64,000 nt of DNA, from the NCBI GenBank assembly GCA_950097015.1, contig CATNEN010000003.1, forward strand, positions 15,732,501 to 15,796,500, written 5' to 3'. The notes under the pieces were generated by a model. It was given only the letters and a program-made list of their open reading frames with translations, was not told the DNA's origin and made no database searches. Origin of the DNA: Macrostomum hystrix (Eukaryota; Platyhelminthes; Macrostomidae). How positions within the stretch are numbered: position 1 is the first letter of the stretch; each line of letters starts with the position of its first letter. This document shows, in pieces, positions 22,506-36,580 of the stretch. Position numbers and translations under genes: made by a program.

Positions 22506-23575
22506 ATGATTCAGGAAAGCTTCTAGATTCTTGGAAAGCGACTAGATTCAAAGAAAGATGATAGATTCTAAGAAAGATGATAGATTCCAGGAAAGATGAT
22601 AGATACCAGGAAAGATAATAGATTCTAGGAAAGCTTCTAGATTCTAAGAAAGATGATAGATTCCAGGAAAGATGATAGATTCCAGGAAAGATGATAGATT
22701 CTAGGAAAGCTTCTATATTCTAGGAAAGCTTCTAGATTCTAAGAAAGATGATAGATTCCAGGAAAGATGATAGATTCTAGGAAAGCTTCTACATTCTAAG
22801 AAAGATGATAGATTCCAGGAAAGATGATAGATTCCAGGAAAGCTTCTAGATTCTTGGAAAGCGACTAGATTCTAAGAAAGATGATAGATTCTAGGAAAGA
22901 TGATAGATTCCAGGAAAGATGATAGATTCTAGGAAAGCTTCTATATTCTAGGAAAGCGACTAGATTCTAAGAAAGATGATAGATTCTAAGAAAGATGATA
23001 GATTCCAGGAAAGATGATAGATTCCAGGAAAGCTTCTAGATTCTTGGAAAGCGACTAGATTCCAAGAAAGATGATAGATTCCAGGAAAGATGATAGATTC
23101 TAGGAAAGCTTCTACATTCTAAGAAAGATGATAGATTCCAGGAAAGATGATAGATTCTAGGAAAGCTTCTAGATTCTAGGAAAGCGACTAGATTCTAAGA
23201 AAGATGATAGATTCCAGGAAAGATGATAGATTCTAGGAAAGCTTCTACATTCTAAGAAAGATGATAGATTCCAGGAAAGATGATAGATTCCAGGAAAGCT
23301 TCTAGATTCTTGGAAAGCGACTAGATTCTAAGAAAGATGATAGATTCTAGGAAAGATGATAGATTCCAGGAAAGATGATAGATTCTAGGAAAGCTTCTAG
23401 ATTCTAAGAAAGATGATAGATTCCAGGAAAGATGATAGATTATGGGAGTGATAATGTATTCTAGGAAAGTTTCTAGATTCTAGGAAAAGACTATAGATTT
23501 ATAGGAAAGACAGTATGTTCTAGCAAAGAAAATGGATTCTAGGAAAGATAATGGATTATAGGAACATAATATATT
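22506..23575. repeat. 19-bp minisatellite with variant subtypes
   Basis: About 50 units of GATAGATTCCAGGAAAGAT mixed with GCTTCTAGATTCTAGGAAA and GCGACTAGATTCTTGGAAA subtypes. The subtypes recur in a similar order every 200-300 bases, indicating block duplication. Confidence 0.93.
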
Positions 23576-24142
23576 TGTAGGAAAGCATACATACTCAAAG
23601 CAATCAAGGAAAATATGAGAACAGTATAAATATGAATTTACACTCTTCTTCGCATCGATAATTCAAAACAGCGGAATGTTTATCTAGCATTTCATTAATT
23701 TGCTTCTGCACTTTGCCTCGCTTTTAGAGAGACAGAAAACTAAGGAAATGGGAAACTATGAGATTGAAGATTGCTTTGGGACAGAGAAGTTAGGGATATG
23801 AAAGTAGATTTTAAGGATTGATATTCGGTGCACAGGAATTTCGATAAAATCACCGCAGCAAACCCTGTTAGCCAAGAAACACTTCAGTCAAGATTCATCA
23901 TTCATTCAAGGCTATGAAAAAGTACAATTTAAAGGGGCTCTGCTTTGCAGATTGCAGAAGAAAACAACCGGATTTCATTTTCTAAATCCAAATATATCAG
24001 GTTTAGAAAAAAAACTAATAAAATCTTGATTTAAAATACAATCCATTTCGTTCACCAAAACTTTACTTCAAGCCTTCCCACTTTGATTTTGTATCTGGCA
24101 CAGCAACTAGATATCAGTTTAGCTGCTGGGGTCAAACTATTG
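23576..24142. other. Unique intergenic spacer
   Basis: No coding or RNA feature seen before the hAT element. Confidence 0.5.
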
Positions 24143-24150
24143 GTCTAGAG

Positions 24151-24665
24151 CAGGGGTAGGCAAACTTATTTGCTGGCGGGCCAAAGAGAGAGCCTAAAAG
24201 ACGACAGCGGGCCGCATTGACTGTATAAATATGAGATGGGGGAGAGATGAGACACAGGAAAGATGGGACACGAGAGAGATGAGACACGGGAGAGATAAGA
24301 CAGGGAAGAGATTAGACACGGAAGAGATTAGACACGGAAGAGATTAGACACGGGAGAGATTAGACACGGAAGAGATTAGACACGGAAGAGATTAGACACG
24401 GAAGAGATTAGACACGGAAGAGATTAGACACGGGAGAAATTAGACACGGGAGAGATTAGATACGGGAGAGATTAGATACGAGAGCGATGAGACACGGGAG
24501 AGATTAGACACGGGAGAGATTAGATACGAGAGCGATGAGACACGGGAGAGATTAGACACGAGAGAGATGAAACAGAACACTGTAGATGTCAGAAGGGGCA
24601 ACGGGCCGGATTTGGGAGCTTCGAGGGCCGCATCTGGCCCTCGGGCCGGAGTTTGCCGACCCCTG
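24151..24665. mobile_element. hAT-type non-autonomous transposon (515 bp)
   Basis: The left end is CAGGGGTAGGCAAACTT; the right end reversed is CAGGGGTCGGCAAACTCC, a good terminal inverted repeat. Eight-base duplications GTCTAGAG flank it at 24143-24150 and 24666-24673. Eight-base target duplications and CAGGGGT ends are typical of the hAT superfamily. The GGGCCG-rich subterminal segments also suit it. The interior has no transposase; it is a minisatellite (24231-24568). Confidence 0.93.
24231..24568. repeat. 16-bp minisatellite inside hAT element
   Basis: About 20 units of GAGATTAGACACGGGA and GAGATGAGACACGGGA. The same unit forms the array at 41515-42315. Confidence 0.93.
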
Positions 24666-24673
24666 GTCTAGAG

Positions 24674-25026
24674 TATTCCATCTTATCCCCTATCTCAAAG
24701 CTGCAGACACACCCTCATCACGTTCCTGTCTGCCTGTAATGGCTAGATAAGCCTTATAGTCCTAACTATAGCGCCACCCCTTAAAGCAACGGCCAGGCTT
24801 AACTGTAATCTGTTTGCTTCAAAGCTGATCAAGCTCGGGAGGCTTAATGTCAGACATCTTCATGCTCGTTCTCTTCCACAAGCAGTCATCTCATCCTGAT
24901 TTACTGCATTTCTTTTGCTTAACGTCTTCAACACGATATGTCAGAGATCAGCTGTTCAGAATCAAAGCACTTGAATCTTATTGCCTTGATTTTTAGTTTT
25001 TAGTTCGTTCAAAACTAATTAAGACG
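24674..25026. other. Unique spacer
   Basis: Sequence between the hAT element and the giant array; no feature recognised. Confidence 0.5.
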
Positions 25027-28000
25027 AGCTGGAACATAACCGAGAGAATTTTAGACTATCGAAAGGGTTATAGATTATCGAGGGGATTGTAGGTTATATA
25101 GGGGATTATCGATTATTTAGAGGATTATCGATTATTCAGAGGATTAAAGATGCTTTAGAGGATTATAGATTCTTTAGAGGATTATAGATACTTTAGAGGA
25201 TTATAGATTCTTTAGAGGATTATAGATTCTTTAGAGGATTATAGATTCTTTAGACGATTATAGATTCTTTAGAGGATTATAGATTCTTTAGAGGATTATA
25301 GATTCTTTAGAGGATTATAGATTCTTTAGAGGATTATAGATTCTTTAGAGGATTATAGATTCTTTAGACGATTATAGATTCTTTAGACGATTATAGATTC
25401 TTTAGAGGATTATACTCGTAGATTCTTTAGAGGATTATCAATTATTTAGAGGATTATAGATTCTTTAGAGGATTATACTCGTAGATTCTTTAGAGGATTA
25501 TCAATTATTTAGAGGATTATAGATTCTTTAGAGGATTATACTCGTAGATTCTTTAGAGGATTATCAATTATTTAGAGGATTTTAGATTCTTTAGAGGATT
25601 ATACTCGTAGATTCTTTAGAGGATTATCAATTATTTAGAGGATTATAGATTCTTTAGAGGATTAATAGATGCTTTAGAGGATTATAGATTCTTTAGAGGA
25701 TTATAGATGCTTTAGAGGATTATAGATTCTTTAGAGGATTATAGATTCTTTAGAGGATTATAGATTCTTTAGACGATTATAGATTCTTTAGACGATTATA
25801 GATTCTTTAGAGGATTATACTCGTAGATTCTTTAGAGGATTATCAATTATTTAGAGGATTATAGATTCTTTAGAGGATTATACTCGTAGATTCTTTAGAG
25901 GATTATCAATTATTTAGAGGATTATAGATTCTTTAGAGGATTATACTCGTAGATTCTTTAGAGGATTATCAATTATTTAGAGGATTTTAGATTCTTTAGA
26001 GGATTATACTCGTAGATTCTTTAGAGGATTATCAATTATTTAGAGGATTATAGATTCTTTAGAGGATTAATAGATGCTTTAGAGGATTATAGATTCTTTA
26101 GAGGATTATAGATTCTTTAGAGGATTATAGATTCTTTAGAGGATTATAGATTCTTTAGAGGATTATAGATTCTTTAGAGGATTATAGATTCTTTAGAGGA
26201 TTAATAGATGCTTTAGAGGATTATAGATTCTTTAGAGGATTATAGATGCTTTAGAGGATTACAGATTCTTTAGAGGATTATAGATTCTTTAGAGGATTAT
26301 CGATTATTTAGAGGATTATAGATACTTTAGAGGATTATAGATTCTTTAGAGGATTATAGATTCTTTAGAGGATTATCGATTATTTAGAGGATTATAGATA
26401 CTTTAGAGGATTATAGATTCTTTAGAGGATTAATAGATGCTTTAGAGGATTATAGATTCTTTAGAGGATTATAGATGCTTTAGAGGATTACAGATTCTTT
26501 AGAGGATTATAGATTCTTTAGAGGATTATCGATTATTTAGAGGATTATAGATACTTTAGAGGATTATAGATTCTTTAGAGGATTATAGATTCTTTAGAGA
26601 ATTATAGATGCTTTAGAGGATTATCGATTATTTAGAGGATTATAGATTCTTTAGAGAATTATAGATGCTTTAGAGGATTATAGATTCTTTAGAGGATTAT
26701 AGATTCTTTAGAGGATTATAGATTCTTTAGAGGATTATAGATTCTTTAGAGGATTATAGATTCTTTAGAGGATTATAGATTCTTTAGAGGATTATAGATT
26801 ATTTAGAGGATTATAGATGCTTTAGAGGATTATAGATTCTTTAGAGGATTACAGATTCTTTAGAGAATTATATATTCTTTAGAGGATTATAGATTCTTTA
26901 GAGGATTATAGATACTTTAGAGGATTATAGATTCTTTAGAGGATTATAGATTCTTTAGAGGATTATAGATTCTTTAGAGGATTATAGATTCTTTAGAGGA
27001 TTACAGATTCTTTAGACGATTATAGATTCTTTAGAGGATTATACTCGTAGATTCTTTAGAGGATTATCAATTATTTAGAGGATTATAGATTCTTTAGAGG
27101 ATTATACTCGTAGATTCTTTAGAGGATTATCAATTATTTAGAGGATTATAGATTCTTTAGAGGATTATACTCGTAGATTCTTTAGAGGATTATCAATTAT
27201 TTAGAGGATTATAGATTCTTTAGAGGATTAATAGATGCTTTAGAGGATTATAGATTCTTTAGAGGATTATAGATTCTTTAGACGATTATAGATTCTTTAG
27301 AGGATTATACTCGTAGATTCTTTAGAGGATTATCAATTATTTAGAGGATTATAGATTCTTTAGAGGATTATACTCGTAGATTCTTTAGAGGATTATCAAT
27401 TATTTAGAGGATTATAGATTCTTTAGAGGATTATACTCGTAGATTCTTTAGAGGATTATCAATTATTTAGAGGATTATAGATTCTTTAGAGGATTATACT
27501 CGTAGATTCTTTAGAGGATTATCAATTATTTAGAGGATTATAGATTCTTTAGAGGATTATACTCGTAGATTCTTTAGAGGATTATAGATTCTTTAGAGAA
27601 TTATAGATTCTTTAGAGGATTAATAGATGCTTTAGAGGATTATAGATTCTTTAGAGGATTATAGATTCTTTAGACGATTATAGATTCTTTAGAGGATTAT
27701 ACTCGTAGATTCTTTAGAGGATTATCAATTATTTAGAGGATTATAGATTCTTTAGAGGATTATACTCGTAGATTCTTTAGAGGATTATCAATTATTTAGA
27801 GGATTATAGATTCTTTAGAGGATTATACTCGTAGATTCTTTAGAGGATTATCAATTATTTAGAGGATTTTAGATTCTTTAGAGGATTATACTCGTAGATT
27901 CTTTAGAGGATTATCAATTATTTAGAGGATTATAGATTCTTTAGAGGATTAATAGATGCTTTAGAGGATTATAGATTCTTTAGAGGATTATAGATGCTTT

Positions 28001-31000
28001 AGAGGATTACAGATTCTTTAGAGGATTATAGATTCTTTAGAGGATTATCGATTATTTAGAGGATTATAGATACTTTAGAGGATTATAGATTCTTTAGAGG
28101 ATTATAGATTCTTTAGAGAATTATAGATTCTTTAGAGGATTATAGATTCTTTAGAGGATTATAGATTCTTTAGAGGATTATAGATTCTTTAGAGGATTAA
28201 TAGATGCTTTAGAGGATTATAGATTCTTTAGAGGATTATAGATTCTTTAGAGGATTAATAGATGCATTAGAGGATTATAGATTCTTTAGAGGATTATAGA
28301 TTATTTAGAGGATTATAGATTCTTTAGAGGATTATAGATTCTTTAGAGGATTAATAGATGCTTTAGAGGATTATAGATTCTTTAGAGGATTATAGATTAT
28401 TTAGAGAATTATAGATTCTTTAGAGGATTATAGATTCTTTAGAGGATTATAGATTCTTTAGAGGATTATAGATTCTTTAGAGGATTATAGATTCTTTAGA
28501 GGATTATAGATTCTTTAGAGGATTATAGATTCTTTAGAGGATTATCGATTCTTTAGAGGATTATAGATTCTTTAGAGGATTATAGATTCTTTAGAGGATT
28601 ATAGATGCTTTAGAGGATTAGAGATTCTTTAGAGGATTATAGATTCTTTAGAGGATTATAGATTCTTTAGAGGATTATAGATTCTTTAGAGGATTATCGA
28701 TTCTTTAGAGGATTATAGATTCTTTAGAGGATTATAGATTCTTTAGTGGATTATAGATTCTTTAGAGGATTATCGATTCTTTAGAGGATTATAGATTCTT
28801 TAGAGGATTAATAGATGCTTTAGAGGATTATAGATTCTTTAGAGGATTATAGATTCTTTAGAGGATTAATAGATGCTTTAGAGGATTAGAGATTCTTTAG
28901 AGGATTATAGATTCTTTAGAGGATTATAGATTCTTTAGAGGATTATAGAATCTTTAGAGGATTATCGATTCTTTAGAGGATTATAGATTCTTTAGAGGAT
29001 TAATAGATGCTTTAGAGGATTATAGATTCTTTAGAGGATTATCGATTCTTTAGAGGATTATAGATTCTTTAGAGGATTATAGATTCTTTAGAGGATTATA
29101 GATTCTTTAGAGGATTATAGATTCTTTAGAGGATTATAGATTCTTTAGAGGATTATAGATTCTTTAGAGGATTATACATTCTTTAGAGGATTATAGATGC
29201 TTTAGAGGATTATAGATTCCTTAGAGGATTATCGATTATTTAGAGGATTATAGATTCTTTAGAGGATTATAGATTCTTTAGAGGAATACATTCTTTAGAG
29301 GATTATAGATTATTTAGAGGATTATAGATGCTTTAGAGGATTATAGATTCTTTTGAGGATTATAGATTCTTTAGAGGATTATAGATTCTTTAGAGGATTA
29401 TCGATTATTTAGAGGATTATAGATTCCTTAGAGGATTATCGATTATTTAGAGGATTATATATTCTTTAGAGGATTATAGATTCTTTAGAGGAATACATTC
29501 TTTAGAGGATTATAGATTATTTAGAGGATTATAGATTATTTAGAGGATTATAGATGCTTTAGAGGATTATACTCGTAGATTCTTTAGAGGATTATCAATT
29601 ATTTAGAGGATTTTAGATTCTTTAGAGGATTATACTCGTAGATTCTTTAGAGGATTATCAATTATTTAGAGGATTATAGATTCTTTAGAGGATTAATAGA
29701 TGCTTTAGAGGATTATAGATTCTTTAGAGGATTATAGATGCTTTAGAGGATTACAGATTCTTTAGAGGATTATAGATTCTTTAGAGGATTATCGATTATT
29801 TAGAGGATTATAGATACTTTAGAGGATTATAGATTCTTTAGAGGATTATAGATTCTTTAGAGAATTATAGATTCTTTAGAGGATTATAGATTCTTTAGAG
29901 GATTATAGATTCTTTAGAGGATTATAGATTCTTTAGAGGATTAATAGATGCTTTAGAGGATTATAGATTCTTTAGAGGATTATAGATTCTTTAGAGGATT
30001 AATAGATGCATTAGAGGATTATAGATTCTTTAGAGGATTATAGATTATTTAGAGGATTATAGATTCTTTAGAGGATTATAGATTCTTTAGAGGATTAATA
30101 GATGCTTTAGAGGATTATAGATTCTTTAGAGGATTATAGATTATTTAGAGAATTATAGATTCTTTAGAGGATTATAGATTCTTTAGAGGATTATAGATTC
30201 TTTAGAGGATTATAGATTCTTTAGAGGATTATAGATTATTTAGAGGATTATAGATTCTTTAGAGAATTATAGATTCTTTAGAGGATTATAGATTCTTTAG
30301 AGGATTATAGATTCTTTAGAGGATTACAGATTCTTTAGAGAATTATAGATTCTTTAGAGAATTATAGATTCTTTAGAGGATTATAGATTCTTTAGAGAAT
30401 TATAGATTCTTTAGAGGATTATAGATGCTTTAGAGGATTATAGATTCTTTAGAGGATTATAGATTCTTTAAAGAATTATAGATTCTTTAGAGGATTATAG
30501 ATTCTTTAGAGGATTATAGATTCTTTAGAGGATTATAGATGCTTTAGAGGATTATAGATTCTTTAGAGGATTATAGATTCTTTAGAGGATTATAGATTCT
30601 TTAGAGGATTATAGATGCTTTAGAGGATTATAGATTCTTTAGAGAATTATAGATTCTTTAGAGGATTATAGATGCTTTAGAGGATTATAGATTCTTTAGA
30701 GGATTATAGATTCTTTAGAGGATTATAGATGCTTTAGAGGATTATAGATTCTTTAGAGGATTATAGATTCTTTAGAGGATTATAGATTCTTTAGAGGATT
30801 ATCGATTATCTAGAGGATTATAGATTCTTTAGTGGATTATAGATTCTTTAGAGGATTATAGATTCTTTAGAGAATTATAGATTCTTTAGAGAATTATAGA
30901 TGCTTTAGAGGATTATAGATGCTTTAGAGAATTATAGATGCTTTAGAGGATTATAGATTCTTTAGAGGATTATAGATTCTTTAGAGGATTATAGATGCTT

Positions 31001-34000
31001 TAGAGGATTATAGATGCTTTAGAGGATTATAGATGCTTTAGAGGATTATAGATGCTTTAGAGGATTATAGATTCTTTAGAGGATTATAGATTCTTTAGAG
31101 GATTATCGATTATCTAGAGGATTATAGATTCTTTAGAGGATTATAGATTCTTTAGAGGATTATAGATTCTTTAGAGAATTATAGATTCTTTAGAGAATTA
31201 TAGATGCTTTAGAGGATTATAGATGCTTTAGAGAATTATAGATGCTTTAGAGGATTATATATTCTTTAGAGGATTATAGATTCTTTAGAGGATTATAGAT
31301 GCTTTAGAGGATTATAGATTCTTTAGAGGATTATAGATGCTTTAGAGGATTATAGATGCTTTAGAGGATTATAGATGCTTTAGAGGATTATAGATGCTTT
31401 AGAGGATTATAGATGCTTTAGAGGATTATAGATGCTTTAGAGGATTATAGATGCTTTAGAGGATTATAGATGCTTTAGAGGATTATAGATGCTTTAGAGG
31501 ATTATAGATGCTTTAGAGGATTATAGATGCTTTAGAGGATTATAGATGCTTTAGAGGATTATAGATTCTTTAGAGGATTATAGATGCTTTAGAGGATTAT
31601 AGATTCTTTAGAGGATTATAGATGCTTTAGAGGATTATAGATGCTTTAGAGGATTATAGATGCTTTAGAGGATTATAGATTCTTTAGAGGATTATAGATT
31701 CTTTAGAGGATTATAGATTATCTAGAGAATTATAGATTCTTTAGAGGATTATAGATGCTTTAGAGGATTATAGATGCTTTAGAGGATTATCGATTCTTTA
31801 GAGGATTATAGATTCTTTAGAGGATTATAGATTCTTTAGAGAATTATAGATGCTTTAGAGGATTATAGATGCTTTAGAGGATTATAGATTCTTTAGAGGA
31901 TTATCGATTATCTAGAGGATTATAGATTCTTTAGAGGATTATAGATACTTTAGAGGATTATAGATTCTTTAGAGGATTATAGATTCTTTAGAGGATTATA
32001 GATGCTTTAGAGGATTATAGATTCTTTAGAGGATTATAGATTCTTTAGAGGATTATAGATGCTTTAGAGGATTATAGATGCTTTAGAGGATTATAGATGC
32101 TTTAGAGGATTATAGATGCTTTAGAGGATTATAGATTCTTTAGAGGATTATAGATTCTTTAGAGGATTATAGATTCTTTAGAGGATTATAGATTATCTAG
32201 AGGATTATAGATTCTTTAGAGGATTATAGATTCTTTAGAGGATTATAGATTCTTTAGAGGATTATAGATGCTTTAGAGGATTATATATTCTTTAGAGGAT
32301 TATAGATTCTTTAGAGGATTATAGATTCTTTAGAGGATTATAGATGCTTTAGAGGATTATAGATGCTTTAGAGGATTATAGATGCTTTAGAGGATTATAG
32401 ATGCTTTAGAGGATTATAGATGCTTTAGAGGATTATAGATTCTTTAGAGGATTATAGATGCTTTAGAGGATTATAGATGCTTTAGAGGATTATAGATGCT
32501 TTAGAGGATTATAGATGCTTTAGAGGATTATAGATGCTTTAGAGGATTATAGATGCTTTAGAGGATTATAGATGCTTTAGAGGATTATAGATTCTTTAGA
32601 GGATTATAGATTCTTTAGAGGATTATAGATTATCTAGAGGATTATAGATTCTTTAGAGGATTATAGATTCTTTAGAGGATTATAGATTCTTTAGAGGATT
32701 ATAGATGCTTTAGAGGATTATATATTCTTTAGAGGATTATAGATTCTTTAGAGGATTATAGATTCTTTAGAGGATTATAGATGCTTTAGAGGATTATAGA
32801 TGCTTTAGAGGATTATAGATTCTTTAGAGGATTATAGATTCTTTAGAGGATTATAGATTCTTTAGAGGATTATAGATTCTTTAGAGGATTATAGATTATC
32901 TAGAGGATTATAGATTCTTTAGAGGATTATAGATGCTTTAGAGGATTATAGATTCTTTAGAGGATTATAGATTCTTTAGAGGATTATAGATTCTTTAGAG
33001 GATTATAGATTCTTTAGTGGATTATAGATGCTTTAGAGGATTATAGATTCTTTAGAGGATTATAGATTCTTTAGTGGATTATAGATTCTTTAGAGGATTA
33101 TCGATTCTTTAGAGGATTATAGATTCTTTAGAGGATTATAGATTCTTTAGAGGATTATAGATTCTTTAGAGGATTATAGATTCTTTAGAGGATTATAGAT
33201 TCTTTAGAGGATTATCGATTCTTTAGAGGATTATCGATTCTTTAGAGGATTATAGATTATTTAGAGGATTATAGATTCTTTAGTGGATTATAGATTCTTT
33301 AGTGGATTATAGATTCTTTAGAGGATTATAGATCCTTTAGAGGATTATCGATTCTTTAGAGGATTATAGATGCTTTAGAGGATTATAGATGCTTTAGAGG
33401 ATTATAGATCCTTTAGAGGATTATAGATTCTTTAGAGGATTATAGATTCTTTAGAGGATTATAGATTCTTTAGAGAATTATAGATGCTTTAGAGGATTAT
33501 AGATCCTTTAGAGGATTATAGATGGTTTAGAGGATTATAGATTCTTTAGAGGATTATAGATGCTTTAGAGGATTATAGATACTTTAGAGAATTATAGATT
33601 CTTTAGAGGATTATAGATTCTTTAGAGGATTATAGATGCTTTAGAGGATTATAGATTCTTTAGAGGATTATAGATGCTTTAGAGGATTATAGATTCTTTA
33701 GAGGATTATAGATGCTTTAGAGGATTATAGATTATTTAGAGGATTATAGATTCTTTAGAGGATTATAGATCCTTTAGAGGATTATAGATTCTTTAGAGGA
33801 TTATAGATCCTTTAGAGGATTATAGATTCTTTAGAGGATTATAGATTCTTTAGAGGATTATAGATTCTTTAGAGGATTATAGATTCTTTAGAGGATTATA
33901 GATTCTTTAGAGGATTATAGATTCTTTAGAGGATTATAGATTCTTTAGAGGATTATAGATTCTTTAGAGGATTATAGATTCTTTAGAGGATTATAGATTC

Positions 34001-34912
34001 TTTAGAGGATTATCGATTCTTTAGAGGATTATAGATTCTTTAGAGGATTATAGATTCTTTAGAGGATTATAGATTCTTTAGAGGATTATCGATTCTTTAG
34101 AGGATTATAGATTCTTTAGAGGATTATCGATTATTTAGAGGATTATCGATTATTTAGAGGATTATAGATGCTTTAGAGGATTATAGATTCTTTAGAGGAT
34201 TATAGATTCTTTAGAGGATTATAGATTCTTTAGAGGATTATAGATTCTTTAGAGGATTATCGATTCTTTAGAGGATTATAGATTCTTTAGAGGATTATAG
34301 ATTCTTTAGAGGATTATCGATTCTTTAGAGGATTATAGATTCTTTAGAGGATTATAGATTCTTTAGAGGATTATCGATTCTTTAGAGGATTATAGATTCT
34401 TTAGAGGATTATCGATTCTTTAGAGGATTATCGATTCTTTAGAGGATTATAGATGCTTTAGAGGATTATAGATGCTTTAGAGGATTATAGATGCTTTAGA
34501 GGATTATAGATGCTTTAGAGGATTATAGATTCTTTAGAGGATTATAGATTCTTTAGAGGATTATAGATGCTTTAGAGGATTATCGATTATTTAGAGGATT
34601 AGAGATTCTTTAGAGGATTATAGATTCTTTAGAGGATTATAGATTCTTTAGAGGATTATAGATTCTTAAGAGGATTATAGATTCTTTAGAGGATTATAGA
34701 TTCTTTAGAGGATTATCGATTCTTTAGAGGATTATAGATTCTTTAGAGGATTATAGATGCTTTAGAGGATTATCGATTATTTAGAGGATTATAGATTCTT
34801 TAGAGGATTATAGATTCTTTAGAGGATTATAGATTCTTTAGAGGATTATAGATTCTTTAAAGGATTATAGATTCTTAAGAGGATTATAGATTCTTAAGTG
34901 GATTATCGACAA
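25027..34912. repeat. Giant 19-bp minisatellite (9.9 kb) with higher-order repeats
   Basis: Around 520 units of GATTCTTTAGAGGATTATA and one-base variants (GATGCTTTAG, CGATTATTTAG, GAGAATTATA). A 63-base higher-order unit, three monomers plus CTCGTA, recurs in several blocks (e.g. 25411, 25474, 25537). The left half is a patchwork of duplicated blocks and the stretch near 31300-31560 is homogeneous GATGC-type. Stop codons are frequent and no long reading frame is present. Confidence 0.97.
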
Positions 34913-35290
34913 TCCAGAGGACTTTAGCTTATTGAGAAGTATCTAGCTAGCCATAGCTTATCGCCAATCTCAAGAACCACTCTTTTACGATCAATTAATA
35001 AAAAATTCCGATTGAAACTTTTCTAAAGCTTTTTTCTAACGCATCCTTTCAGTCTCAAATGGGCTTACTCAACATTGAGCCAACTTTTTTGAGCTTCTAT
35101 AGTACAGGTACGCTTTTAGTTAGTCTCTCATGTTAGGGCACGTTTGCTGCCGGAAGCTGGTTTGTGCTGTCTTCTTCTAATAATGGAGTTGGTTAAGCGT
35201 ATCAGTTCGCGTGTCATTTTCAATTGCTTCTAGTAGAATAATCTTCTAGTATACTAATAGGCCCTTCAGGATGTCGGGTAGTCTCACAAA
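34913..35290. other. Unique spacer
   Basis: No feature recognised. Confidence 0.5.
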
Positions 35291-35319
35291 AGTACAACTA
35301 AGCACAACAGCCACATTCT

Positions 35320-36580
35320 AAGAATCGAAAGTGATGAAAGTCAGTTTCTAAGAATCATAGATTATGAGACTCAGTTTCTATCAATCATAGATGGTGAGAG
35401 TCAGTTTCTATCAATCATAGATGGTGAGAGTCAATTTCTATCAATCATAGATGGTGAGAGTCAATTTCTATCAATCATAGATGATGAGAGTCAGTTTCTA
35501 TCAATCATAGATGGTGAGAGTCAGTTTTTATCAACCATAGATGGTGAGAGTCAATTTCTATCAATCATAGATGGTGAGAGTCAGTTTCTATCAATCATAG
35601 ATAGTGAGAGTCAGTTTCTATCAATCATAGATAGTAAGAGTCAGTTTCTATCAATCATAGATAATGAGACTCAGTTTCTATCAATCATAGATAATGAGAC
35701 TCAGTTTCTATCAATCATAGATAGTGAGAGTCAGTTTCTATCAATTGTTTATGATGAGAGTCAGTTTCTAAGAATGAGAGTCAGATTCTAAGACTAGAAG
35801 GTGATGAAAGTCAGATTCTAAGAATTGAAGGTGATGAAAGTCAGATTCTAAGAATTGAAGGTGATGAAAGTCAGATTCTAAGAATTGAAGGTGATGAAAG
35901 TCAGATTCTAAGACTAGAAGGTGATGAAAGTCAGATTCTAAGAATTGAAGGTGATGAAAGTCAGATTCTAAGAATCGTAGGTGATGAAAGTCAGATTCTA
36001 AGAATCGAAGGTGATGAAAGTCAGATTCTAAGAATCGAAGGTGATGAAAGTCAGATTCTAAGAATCGAAGGTGATGAAAGTCAGATTCTAAGAATCGAAG
36101 GTGATGAAAGTCAGATTCTAAGAATCGAAGGTGATGAAAGTCAGATTCTAAGAATCGAAGGTGATGAAAGTCAGATTCTAAGAATCGAAGGTGATGAAAG
36201 TCAGATTCTAAGAATCGAAGGTGATGAAAGTCAGATTCTAAGAATCGAAGGTGATGAAAGTCAGATTCTAAGAATCGAAGGTGATGAAAGTCAGATTCTA
36301 AGAATCGAAGGTGATGAAAGTCAGATTCTAAGAATCGAAGGTGATGAAAGTCAGATTCTAAGAATCGAAGGTGATGAAAGTTAGAATCGAAGAACCGAAG
36401 GTGATGAAAGTTAGAATCGAAGAATCGAAGGTGATGAAAGTCAGATTTTAAGAATAGAAGGTGATGGAGGTCAGATTCTAGGAACCGTAGGTATAGGAAG
36501 TCAGATTCTAAGAATCGTAGGTGATGAAAGTCAGATTCTAAGAATCGTAGGTGATGGAGGTCAGATTCTAAGAATCTTCG
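35320..36580. repeat. 30-bp minisatellite, left arm of inverted pair
   Basis: About 42 units. The first third is TCAATCATAGATGGTGAGAG plus TCAGTTTCTA; the rest is AGTCAGATTCTAAGAATCGA plus AGGTGATGAA. It is the reverse complement, with variants, of the array at 37985-39880. Confidence 0.95.
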
